A stretch of 35,812 bases of DNA from a virus. Under the pieces are notes generated by a model that was given only the letters and a program-made list of their open reading frames with translations, ran no database searches and had not been told where the DNA came from. Positions 1 through 5,473 of the stretch are shown here, one piece after another. The DNA lies in the IMG/VR virus record IMGVR_UViG_3300044939_000117, positions 1 to 35,812 of that record; one strand, written 5' to 3'. Position numbers and translations under genes: made by a program. Positions within the stretch are counted from its first letter, which is position 1. Each line of letters starts with the position of its first letter.

Positions 1-127
1 GGGGGGGGATGCAGCTAGCTGCTGACAGCTATTGGTCGTTCAATGCCCTGAGCATTGCTCGTCATCGCTTGCCTGATGTTGTGATCGAGTTTTAAGCAAC
101 ACTTCCGTTTCAGTTGCAACGATCTCC
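1..127. repeat. Terminal direct repeat (left copy), circle overlap
   Basis: Bases 1-127 are identical to 35686-35812, starting in a G run and ending at GATCTCC. The overlap joins coding sequence cleanly: the 76-aa gene ends at 40 and its terminator lies at 35644-35674. The length of exactly 127 bases is a common assembler k-mer size, so I read this as the overlap of a circular contig and not as a biological terminal repeat. It also contains the palindrome GCAGCTAGCTGC at 11-22. Confidence 0.9.
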
Positions 128-270
128 GGCACAAGCTCGGCAGTAATCGGTTGACAAACTCCAAGCTCAACTAACAGACGAGCGATTACATCATCTGCCT
201 CGATGATGTCACCAGCCTGATACTCACACCCGGCATGAGTGTAAGTGACCGTGAGCCTAAGTTTATGCAT
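40..270 (-). CDS. Small phage protein of unknown function, 76 aa
   Basis: An ATG at 270 is preceded by AAGGTGAG, a good ribosome site, and the gene lies 11 bases after the 206-aa gene, so the two are probably co-translated. The N-terminal half has the pattern CEYQAGDII followed by a short helix with LLVELG and then P. A similar pattern (YYEAGQI then LLVRMG and P) is found in the 70-aa protein just after the capsid gene at 27819-28031, so the two may share a small SH3-like phage fold. That is a visual resemblance only. The C-terminal third is polar and probably disordered. It is the last gene before the terminator across the circle junction. Function unknown. Confidence 0.65.
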   Translation of the reverse strand: MHKLRLTVTYTHAGCEYQAGDIIEADDVIARLLVELGVCQPITAELVPEIVATETEVLLKTRSQHQASDDEQCSGH

Positions 271-281
271 AGCTCACCTTA

Positions 282-902
282 TCACTCCCACTGCGTGACA
301 GCAAACTTGCCGAACACACCGCGGAAAGTTCCAAGGCCGATAGCGAGGCCTCCCTCTTCAAACAGATTCCGAATCTCTTGTTCTTTGATTTCTTTGTTCG
401 GGAAGATCGTCAATTCGAATTGCAGCTCCCAGGGACATGGAAGTACTGGCCGCTCTTTCGGATTCGGAACCCCCTTCTCAAGACGAGCGACTGAGCGATG
501 CAAGTAGATGCCGGACAGTTCGTCTTTATCTTCGCTGAACTGTCCGACGCGGATGCGCTCTCCGTTCCGCATAAACGGAATGTACGCGCCTCCTGCGCAG
601 TCTTGAGGGCCGCTAATCTCAACGAAGGACAAGCACGCGTTACAAATGTCTTTGTAAGCGCGCTTGTCACGAAGACGCTTCGGCGCTGAGTTCGTATTAT
701 GGGCCGACAAGAACGAACTGATGTTGATCACTGGCAAAGCAAGAACGTTTGTGCCCGGCACGAGATAGATTCTTTGATGCCACAGCAGTTGTGTTTTGTT
801 GTCGCCCGCGTAGCGGTCGAACATGATGTCTCGCAAGCCCGTCAAAGTAACCTTGCGAGTTACGGTTTCCAGCCTGGTATCTGACTTTTTTGCGGTTGTC
901 AT
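282..902 (-). CDS. Uncharacterised phage protein with RAMP-like C-terminal motif, 206 aa
   Basis: The start ATG at 902 follows TAAGGAG with 8 bases spacing. The protein opens with a strand-like stretch (KVTLTGL), then a middle block NISSFLSA...APKRLRDKRAYK, and ends with a glycine-rich run GLAIGLGTFRGVFGKF close to the C terminus. I recall a family of uncharacterised phage and mobile-element proteins with the same plan, ending in a G-I-G-D-x-R-P-x-F-G-x-F-like motif. The strand-first, glycine-loop-last arrangement is reminiscent of RAMP/Cas7-type ferredoxin folds. The resemblance is an inference; no nuclease motif is evident and no cas genes are nearby. It could equally be a phage nucleic-acid-binding or anti-defence protein. 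It lies between the repeat array and the 76-aa gene. Confidence 0.75.
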   Translation of the reverse strand: MTTAKKSDTRLETVTRKVTLTGLRDIMFDRYAGDNKTQLLWHQRIYLVPGTNVLALPVINISSFLSAHNTNSAPKRLRDKRAYKDICNACLSFVEISGPQDCAGGAYIPFMRNGERIRVGQFSEDKDELSGIYLHRSVARLEKGVPNPKERPVLPCPWELQFELTIFPNKEIKEQEIRNLFEEGGLAIGLGTFRGVFGKFAVTQWE

Positions 903-1512
903 TCATGTGACTCCTTAGCCGTGCGTGACTGCACATTCACCATGCCTGGCCAAGCTAAGCTTGGTAAGCTTGGCTGGCTCCTACTTTCGCATCGAAAGCG
1001 CGCTGACTTTAATATAACTGCGCTGCGAAGTAAACCTTGCCTAGCCTCGTTTTGCCTTGCCCGGCCGAGCCCGGCAGCGCCCTGCCCCGTCACGCCTTAC
1101 TGCGCCGCGCCCAGCCACAACGATGCATTCGCATCGTCAGTCACGCTGACTTCAGTGCAACTGACGATGCGAAGAAAACCTTGCCTTGTCTCGCCTTGCC
1201 TTGCCCCGCCCAGCCGGGCCACGCCCTGCCCCGCCAGGCCGCGGCGATGCTTTCGCATCGTCAGTCACGCTGGGCTCAACGCAATTGACGATGCGAAAAA
1301 ACCTAGCCTTGCCTTGCCCAGCCTTGCCGGGCCGCGCCGCGCCTTGCCTTGCCGGGCCCGGCCGCGCCCTGCCACGACGATGCTTTCGCATCGTCAAGTG
1401 CTCTGCTTTCAGAGCACTTGAAGATGCGAAGAAAACCTCGCCTTGTCTTGCCTTGTCTCGCCTTGCCTGGCCGCGCCGAGCCACGCCCTGCCCCGCCTTG
1501 CCGCGCCCGGCT
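903..1512. repeat. Array of four hairpin units separated by C-N-N-N-G pentamer tracts
   Basis: This 610-base stretch holds no credible gene. It alternates hairpins with tracts phased every five bases (CCTTG, CCGCG, CCCTG, CCACG and so on; on the minus strand GGCAA-like). Strong hairpins are 1128-1141/1160-1173 (14 bp), 1251-1263/1286-1298 (13 bp, extendable) and 1385-1405/1410-1430 (20 of 21 paired). A degenerate copy is at about 985-1030. The outer stem TTCGCATCGTCA is conserved while inner stems differ in sequence but still pair in part. Each strong unit also begins with CGATGC-4 nt-GCATCG (1121, 1245, 1378), a small hairpin that competes with the large one. The pentamer phasing keeps several reading frames open, giving long Pro/Ala/Arg shadow ORFs. 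Confidence 0.85.
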
Positions 1513-1713
1513 CTATTTGGGATCGGCCTCTTCCGCCAAAGCGGACCGATCGCCGTGCTCAATCGGAAACTTCAACTCAAGCACGCGCGCCCACCCTTCT
1601 GGTACGCGCTTGCGCGCGATCCAATTCGATACCCGTGGCTGAGAGACGCCTAACAAGCGCGCTAGAGCGGTAACGCCGCCCGCTTTTTCAATTGCGTGCA
1701 TTAAAAGATCCAT
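1513..1713 (-). CDS. YdaS/Cro-like DNA-binding regulator
   Basis: The 66-aa product is almost entirely one helix-turn-helix: AIEKAGGVTALARLLGVSQPRVSNWIARKRVPEG is the classic YdaS/Cro arrangement, with helix 2 TALARLLG and recognition helix QPRVSNWI (I write the halves separately where long). YdaS-like proteins act as small Cro-type repressors in lambdoid switch regions. Starts GTG 1716, ATG 1713 and ATG 1701 are possible; none but 1701 has even a weak ribosome site. A TTGACG / 17 / TAGTCA promoter ends about 6 bases before 1713, so the mRNA may be leaderless, as is lambda cI from PRM. It is divergent from the gene at 1910 and likely binds the TCAC/GTGA operators. Confidence 0.8.
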   Translation of the reverse strand: MDLLMHAIEKAGGVTALARLLGVSQPRVSNWIARKRVPEGWARVLELKFPIEHGDRSALAEEADPK

Positions 1714-1719
1714 CACATT

Positions 1720-1748
1720 TGACTATCACATTAGTGAAGTCTCGTCAA
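1720..1748 (-). promoter_or_regulatory. Leftward promoter with operator O1 in its spacer
   Basis: On the minus strand TTGACG (1748-1743), a 17-base spacer and TAGTCA (1725-1720) precede the regulator start by about 6 bases. The spacer contains TCACATTAGTGA (1726-1737), arms TCAC and GTGA around four bases. The -10 is weak (three of six consensus), so strength is uncertain; the 17-base spacing and operator position support it. Confidence 0.5.
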
Positions 1749-1758
1749 CTTTTACCTT

Positions 1759-1839
1759 CTAGTATCGTTAAGTTATTGATTTTCAAGGGATTGTAGCCAT
1801 TTCCACTAGCATCGCTAAGTTATTGATTTTTCAAGGATT
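1759..1839 (+). repeat. Direct repeat pair with core TAAGTTATTGATTT
   Basis: CTAGTATCGTTAAGTTATTG... at 1759-1790 and CTAGCATCGCTAAGTTATTG... at 1806-1837 differ at few positions over about 32 bases, with a period of 47. A third copy of the core (TAAGTTATTGATTTCTAAGG) is at 9254-9273, upstream of the ATPase operon. The repeats occupy the gap between the leftward promoter and the rightward promoter. They could be activator or host-factor sites; function unknown. Confidence 0.75.
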
Positions 1840-1847
1840 TTTACCCC

Positions 1848-1876
1848 TTGACACGAGACATCACATATGTGATACT
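1848..1876 (+). promoter_or_regulatory. Strong rightward promoter with palindromic operator O2
   Basis: TTGACA (1848-1853), exactly 17 bases, then GATACT (1871-1876). The perfect palindrome ATCACATATGTGAT (1860-1873) covers the spacer and the first half of the -10, the expected place for a repressor site. It shares the TCAC/GTGA arms with O1 (1726-1737) and with the site at 4714-4725. Confidence 0.75.
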
Positions 1877-1909
1877 ACAATCACAAAGAAAGCAAACAGG
1901 AGCACAGCT

Positions 1910-2302
1910 ATGACTACTGAAAATAAATTCACCATTCACGGGATAAAAGGTGTAATGATGGAAGCATTCCTCAAGGACGGGACATTTGTCCAAAAATGGA
2001 GCGCTCAGCGAATTATCAAGGAAGGAAACAAGAGATTTAAGGCAACAATATCTCTTTCCCTAGAGAACAAAACATTAAGCATTTTTACTTTCTTGTTCGT
2101 ATACAAGAGATCATGGGATTTGATAAAAGCAGGCTTCGCTTGCGAAGAAGTCATGAAATTTTTCCCAGAACTCGCTCATCTTGCAAAATGGCAGCGTAAT
2201 TTAGATTACAAAGGAGACCCCATCCCAATTACCGATATCAGGATGCGCAAAGAGTTAGAGCGAGCAGGGTTCCTATGGGACACGCCAGCTCCCGCCAACT
2301 AA
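1910..2302 (+). CDS. Orphan phage protein, paralogue of the gene at 4744
   Basis: The ATG at 1910 follows AGGAG with 7 bases spacing and lies about 30 bases after the promoter at 1848-1876; the open frame continues upstream to 1823 but that part precedes the promoter. The 130-aa product and the 123-aa product of 4744-5115 align along their whole length (IHGxKG near the N terminus, LKDG, AQRI, KRFKA.IS, then an identical LFVYKRSW and GFACEE.MKFFPEL, and a C-terminal R.ELERAGF). No domain is recognised. The early promoter, operator and position next to the Cro-like gene suggest an immediate-early role such as host takeover or regulation; this is inference. Its G+C content is visibly lower than that of the late genes. 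Confidence 0.85.
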   Translation: MTTENKFTIHGIKGVMMEAFLKDGTFVQKWSAQRIIKEGNKRFKATISLSLENKTLSIFTFLFVYKRSWDLIKAGFACEEVMKFFPELAHLAKWQRNLDYKGDPIPITDIRMRKELERAGFLWDTPAPAN

Positions 2303-2313
2303 CCAAACAAGCG

Positions 2314-2343
2314 GACACCTTAGGCGGGAATGCCTAAGGTGTC
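2314..2343. terminator. Perfect 12-bp hairpin, possible attenuator
   Basis: GACACCTTAGGC (2314-2325), loop GGGAAT, GCCTAAGGTGTC (2332-2343). It starts 11 bases after the stop of the 1910 gene. There is no T tract on either strand, so it is not a standard intrinsic terminator; it may stabilise the 3' end of the first message or attenuate the next gene. Confidence 0.5.
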
Positions 2344-2363
2344 ACAAAACGAACAGCAGACGA

Positions 2364-2597
2364 ATGAAAATGATCGTAGAAAAAAAGCAACAACGAGTTG
2401 CGCCATTCGGATTTTTAGATTTGAAGAACAGCGAGCATTTAGCTCGCTGGAGATGGCGATGGCACTTGCAATGCGGCGGCCGCTACTGGCGCGCACGCGA
2501 CCTACAAGACTTGCGATCTGAATCGCAGCGTACTGCGTACGCTGCGATATTACTGCGCCTACGCTCGGCAAAGCGATGGCTTGCCGCTCATCACTAA
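2364..2597 (+). CDS. Small basic protein of unknown function, 77 aa
   Basis: An ATG at 2364 (or 2370) follows only a weak purine-rich site. The product is basic and rich in Trp and Arg, with RWRWHLQCGGRYWRARDLQ in the middle and a likely C-terminal helix. It follows the 1910 gene after the perfect hairpin and ends just before the second hairpin at 2605-2641. I recognise no family. The size, spacing and lack of a better gene in either direction make it a plausible early phage gene, but the weak start leaves doubt. Confidence 0.5.
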   Translation: MKMIVEKKQQRVAPFGFLDLKNSEHLARWRWRWHLQCGGRYWRARDLQDLRSESQRTAYAAILLRLRSAKRWLAAHH

Positions 2598-2604
2598 GAA
2601 ATAG

Positions 2605-2641
2605 CGTGCTCGATCGCTACGCAATGTAGCGCTCGAGCACG
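2605..2641. terminator. 16-bp hairpin between convergent genes
   Basis: CGTGCTCGATCGCTAC (2605-2620), loop GCAAT, GTAGCGCTCGAGCACG (2626-2641), one mismatch in 16. It sits between a plus gene ending at 2597 and a minus gene ending at 2646. On the minus strand the stem is followed by CTATTTCTT, a weak T tract, so termination of the minus operon is the likelier role. Confidence 0.6.
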
Positions 2642-2645
2642 AGCG

Positions 2646-3005
2646 TTAACGTACCGTGATCGTCACAGCCTGCGGTGCAGGATACGGAAAGCTCTTGCAC
2701 GCTTCGTTTGAGCGTGCAGATTCCACGCCGTTAGCTACCGCCGTCACTTCCCAGCACGTCTCACCCGGCGGCAGCCCAGTGTTAACCGTGACGGACGTCG
2801 TATTGATTTCCGCAACAAGCGCTTTCTGCTCACTACGCTTGCCTTGATAGAGCCGATAAGTGATCGCTGTCTGCGAATTAATCGGCGTGCCGTCCACGTA
2901 TCGTGTAGGGCGCGTAAACGTAATGATCGCTTCGCGCGCATCGTCCGCATGCGTTTGCGCGATCAACAATAAGCTAAGCGCTTGTGCTGCAAGTAATCGT
3001 CGCAT
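2646..3005 (-). CDS. Secreted fibronectin type III-like protein
   Basis: The 119-aa product begins with a clear signal peptide: MRR, then LLAAQALSLLLIAQ, then a likely cleavage after THA (residues 18-20). The rest reads as one Ig-like/FN3 domain: strands around AITYRLYQG, TTSVTVNTGLPPG, CWEVTAVANGVES and the final SNEACKSF, with two cysteines (in ETCWE and EACKS) suited to a disulphide bridge. Small exported FN3 proteins occur in phages of beta- and gamma-proteobacteria, but I know of no established role; surface modification or superinfection exclusion would be guesses. It is the last gene of the minus operon, 3 bases after the RusA gene. Confidence 0.75.
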   Translation of the reverse strand: MRRLLAAQALSLLLIAQTHADDAREAIITFTRPTRYVDGTPINSQTAITYRLYQGKRSEQKALVAEINTTSVTVNTGLPPGETCWEVTAVANGVESARSNEACKSFPYPAPQAVTITVR

Positions 3006-3008
3006 TGC

Positions 3009-3428
3009 TCACTCCAACACTTGTAGAATTTCGATCAGTGCTCCAGGGATCGCAAGAGCGTCCGGATCTTCTGCCGGATAAACTTTCGCTACACGAACAT
3101 ATTCGACGATACGTGCGTCGTCCGCAATGACGCCAGCGTCGACGAGCGCATCTTCTGTACTGCGCACGAGCTTCGAGAGGTCCGGGCGTTTGTGCGGATA
3201 GCGAGCTTTCGAAGCTTTCGGTTTCGGCAGCGTAAATACCATCTTGACGCGCAATGGGCCATCCAGTGGAGCGCCCTCATACGCGCTTAATGCCGCTGCT
3301 TTAACGTCTTGCCGCCACGGCATCACATGACGAGACGACTCGATCATGATTCCGCGGCCGCGCTTGACCCCGACAAAGCGCTTACTGCCTTGTGGCGCTG
3401 GGTGTCCATACACAGTAATTCTCAGCAT
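3009..3428 (-). CDS. rusA: RusA-family Holliday junction resolvase
   Basis: The 139-aa product matches RusA: an N-terminal strand MLRITVYGHPAPQGSKR, a central VVFTLPKPK-like block (here MVFTLPKPKAS), then the acidic catalytic region HKRPDLSKLVRSTEDALVDAG followed by IADDARIVE, where the aspartates of RPD, EDAL and ADD correspond to the metal-binding residues of the family. RusA dimers cut four-way junctions, here for resolving recombination and replication intermediates before packaging. The start at 3428 is chosen because GGAG lies 5 bases upstream; the longer frame to 3455 adds nine residues without a ribosome site. Confidence 0.9.
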   Translation of the reverse strand: MLRITVYGHPAPQGSKRFVGVKRGRGIMIESSRHVMPWRQDVKAAALSAYEGAPLDGPLRVKMVFTLPKPKASKARYPHKRPDLSKLVRSTEDALVDAGVIADDARIVEYVRVAKVYPAEDPDALAIPGALIEILQVLE

Positions 3429-3479
3429 GCTGTCTCCAAGCACTGCTACCAACAAGGCGGCAACTTTTCCTGTCTGCTT

Positions 3480-3920
3480 TTAGTTTTGGGGCTCATCGAA
3501 CAAGCTTTGTTGGCCTTGCATTTTGTTAGGCAAGCGTAGCCAATGCGGCAAAGGATACGGCAATCGGTCCACAGGTTCGTCGGTATTTGGCAAAGATTGA
3601 TCGCCAAGAGCCTCACGTAGTGCGGCCCAACAAGCATTTAACTTGACTGCAAGTAAAGCCGCCGCTGCACGAGCCTGCTCATCTGCCACTGAGGCGGGGA
3701 GCCGAATCTCGCGTTCCAAAATTTGACGGATCTCTTGGTAATGTTCAGAAAGGTTTTCCGTCCATAAGTACCGTAAAATGGCTGGCTTGTGCTTACGAAT
3801 TATAGGAACCCACTGATTCAGCGCTTTATGTTTTCCGGTTGCTCTAATGGAATCGCCGGATAAAAGCTCTAAGTGCACACCGTCGGCTCGTGCCCTACTG
3901 ACAATTTCTGCTGATGTCAT
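3480..3920 (-). CDS. TubC N-terminal docking-domain-like protein, copy 2
   Basis: The 146-aa product starts with IVSRARADGVHLEL..., a predicted helix-strand-helix ending in WVPIIRKHKPAILRYL, which resembles the TubC_N-type docking domain often annotated in phage proteins. The middle (AIL/EEQA.A.ALLA) is helical, and the C terminus carries LREALGDQSLPNTDEPVDRLP, almost identical to the neighbouring copy. It clearly duplicates the 3978-4412 gene. The function of these phage TubC-like proteins is unknown; the fold suggests protein-protein docking. Confidence 0.8.
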   Translation of the reverse strand: MTSAEIVSRARADGVHLELLSGDSIRATGKHKALNQWVPIIRKHKPAILRYLWTENLSEHYQEIRQILEREIRLPASVADEQARAAAALLAVKLNACWAALREALGDQSLPNTDEPVDRLPYPLPHWLRLPNKMQGQQSLFDEPQN

Positions 3921-3977
3921 AAATCTACCTTTGGGCTCAATTTGAGCGCTGACAACAGCGCGGCAGCTTTCGTCGTT

Positions 3978-4412
3978 TTAGGTGCTATCAAACAGACCCT
4001 GCCGAATCGGTTTCCCGTTTGGCAGCACGCACCATGTCGGTAACGAATACGGCAGACAGTCTACAGGCTCGTTGGTATCGGGTAGAGATTGATCGCCTAG
4101 CGCATCGCGTAGTGCACACCACGGCGCGCCACGATTGCGAGCTAACAACGCCGTAGCTCGCCGGGCTTGCTCCTCCGCTTCGGCTCGTGACAGACCGGCG
4201 CTGAACTCCAGAATAGCGGCTCGCTCGTTGAAATATTCGAGCAAGTCTTCAGTCCACAAGTGCTTCACAATGGCAGCTTTGTGCTTGCGGAACTTTGGCA
4301 TCCAGCGACGCAACGCTTCGGCGTTGCCGGTCGCCTGGATAGTTTCGCCAGACGAAAATTCCAAGCGTACGCCGTCGGCGTACGCTTGCTCGAGAAGCGC
4401 GGCAATTGCCAT
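3978..4412 (-). CDS. TubC N-terminal docking-domain-like protein, copy 1
   Basis: The 144-aa product is the paralogue of 3480-3920: both share GV.LE..SG..I.ATG, then RKHK.AI...LWTE.L, a helical middle, ALGDQSLP.T.EPVD.LPY.LP and a C terminus ending near LFD. It starts 3 bases after the stop of the AlpA-like gene, so the two are co-translated. The two copies are separated by 57 bases. A tandem duplication with good conservation of both copies suggests that they act as a heteromeric pair or have diverged partners; this is inference. Confidence 0.8.
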   Translation of the reverse strand: MAIAALLEQAYADGVRLEFSSGETIQATGNAEALRRWMPKFRKHKAAIVKHLWTEDLLEYFNERAAILEFSAGLSRAEAEEQARRATALLARNRGAPWCALRDALGDQSLPDTNEPVDCLPYSLPTWCVLPNGKPIRQGLFDST

Positions 4413-4415
4413 AAG

Positions 4416-4652
4416 TTACGGCGTCACAACTTCGTTCGCCTTGTTTTGCAAGGATTCTTGCTTTTGGAGCTGCTCTTGCTCCCAAGCCTCCAGAACGTCA
4501 ACAGGCCAGCACTTAATGCCTGCAATGTTGACCGGAGGCGGGAATTTCCCCTCGCGAATCTTTCGCAAGAGAGTTGCTGCGCAGAATGGATATCGGCCGC
4601 GACGGGTACGCGTAGAAACGAGATCGGATTTCTTCAGGAATCGTGGCTGCAT
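4416..4652 (-). CDS. AlpA/excisionase-type HTH regulator
   Basis: The 78-aa product has the AlpA/MerR-like winged-helix pattern: RFLKKSDLVSTR at the start, C.ATLLRKIREGKFPPPV as recognition helix and wing, then W.VDVLEAWEQ. Proteins of this type act as small activators or excisionases. The ATG at 4652 follows AAGGAG with 7 bases spacing. It leads the minus-strand operon with TubC-like, RusA and FN3 genes, and is divergent from the gene at 4744. With no integrase in the window, a regulatory role is more likely than excision. Confidence 0.75.
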   Translation of the reverse strand: MQPRFLKKSDLVSTRTRRGRYPFCAATLLRKIREGKFPPPVNIAGIKCWPVDVLEAWEQEQLQKQESLQNKANEVVTP

Positions 4653-4713
4653 ATTTCACTCCTTAACGGCATTTAGTGCTGCTCTGAAACAATTATCCTA
4701 CAATTGGGTAGAA

Positions 4714-4728
4714 ATCACTAGTGATAAT
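4714..4728 (+). promoter_or_regulatory. Operator O3 overlapping a -10 box
   Basis: The palindrome ATCACTAGTGAT (4714-4725) shares the ATCAC/GTGAT arms of O2 with two fewer central bases. It overlaps GATAAT (4723-4728), a good -10 box, 15 bases before the ATG at 4744. No good -35 is found at 17 bases. The site lies in the divergent gap with the AlpA-like operon and could control both. Confidence 0.55.
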
Positions 4729-4743
4729 AAGTGGAGCATAAAG

Positions 4744-5115
4744 ATGACTGTTGAAAAGAAACTCTATATTCACGGGGTTAAAGGTAAAATGTCAGAAACG
4801 ATGTTAAAAGATGGTTCAATTTTCCAGCAATGGAATGCTCAGCGAATTGTTAAGGACGGAAGTAAAAGATTTAAAGCCAAAATATCCCTAACTTTGGACA
4901 AAAAAGTATTTAAAATTTTTACTCTCTTGTTCGTATACAAGAGATCGTGGAATTTAATAAACTCAGGCTTCGCTTGTGAAGAAGCGATGAAATTTTTTCC
5001 AGAATTAATTCATCTCACAAAATATAACCGTACATTATTAGATACCGATCCGAAAATGCGCGAAGATTTAGAGAGCGCAGGTTTCTTATGTGACCTGCCA
5101 GTTACCAACAACTAA
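4744..5115 (+). CDS. Orphan phage protein, paralogue of the gene at 1910
   Basis: A purine-rich GTGGAG lies ahead of the ATG at 4744; the longer open frame back to 4135 overlaps minus-strand genes and is not real. The 123-aa product is full-length homologous to the 1910 product, with the same conserved core LFVYKRSW, FACEE and MKFFPEL. The DNA is A+T-rich compared with the late genes. Both paralogues sit directly behind a TCAC/GTGA operator, so regulation of both by the same repressor is likely. Function unknown. Confidence 0.85.
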   Translation: MTVEKKLYIHGVKGKMSETMLKDGSIFQQWNAQRIVKDGSKRFKAKISLTLDKKVFKIFTLLFVYKRSWNLINSGFACEEAMKFFPELIHLTKYNRTLLDTDPKMREDLESAGFLCDLPVTNN

Positions 5116-5184
5116 CCCAACAATCCGCATTTACCACTCTATATTAGGCGCACCACTAGAAACATCGCCTCGCCCTTTAACGGC

Positions 5185-5299
5185 AGGCCGCCAGAGCCCT
5201 TCTGACGCTTTCTGAGACGCGATCGACTTCTAGGCGCATGGTGACCATGGGTCGCCATCGATCTCGTCTCCTACGGCTTCCTAGTGGCTCTGGCGTTAA
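5185..5299. repeat. Structured element, copy 1
   Basis: A nested stem is formed by CGCCAGAGCC (5189-5198) with GGCTCTGGCG (5286-5295), GAGACGCGATCGA (5214-5226) with TCGATCTCGTCTC (5258-5270; 12 of 13), and an apical GGCG/CGCC plus CATGG/CCATG. Its last 40 bases before the outer arm (5252-5291) are exactly repeated in copy 2. No gene is present in 5116-5473. It lies between a plus gene ending at 5115 and a minus gene ending at 5474. Confidence 0.8.
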
Positions 5300-5344
5300 C
5301 CAGAGACATTAACCAGAGACATCGATGATTCGTCCTTCAACAAT

Positions 5345-5467
5345 AGGCCGCTAAGTCGTCAGAGCCCCTCTCGCGCGTTCTGAGGCGAGATCTACTGTCG
5401 GGGGCATGAGGACTACCGCTCGCCATCGATCTCGTCTCCTACGGCTTCCTAGTGGCTCTAGCGCTAA
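5345..5467. repeat. Structured element, copy 2
   Basis: It repeats copy 1 with AGGCCGC at its start and the exact 40-base block at 5420-5459. The left arm of the inner stem has changed (GAGGCGAGATC, 5382-5392) but still pairs with GATCTCGTCTC (5428-5438), now with one G-T wobble. The outer AGAGCC/GGCTCT pair remains. Conserved pairing with changed sequence suggests a structure under selection. It ends 6 bases from the 3' end of the 5474-5941 gene, so a terminator or 3'-end role is possible. Confidence 0.8.
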
Positions 5468-5473
5468 TCCGCG

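Noticed and set aside
903-1512. CRISPR array
   Set aside because: The recurring units are hairpins with low-complexity pentamer tracts between them and not unique spacers, and no cas genes are present.
921-1653. Long Pro/Ala/Arg-rich open frames on both strands in the repeat array
   Set aside because: Several frames on both strands are open at once because the five-base C-N-N-N-G phase avoids stops; the products are low-complexity and cross the hairpins.
4135-4743. Long N-terminal extension of the gene at 4744
   Set aside because: It overlaps well-supported minus-strand genes and precedes the promoter; homology to the paralogue starts only at 4744.
5116-5473. Small genes in the gap with the twin elements
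   Set aside because: No frame with a ribosome site and reasonable composition was found; the conserved feature is base pairing and not coding.
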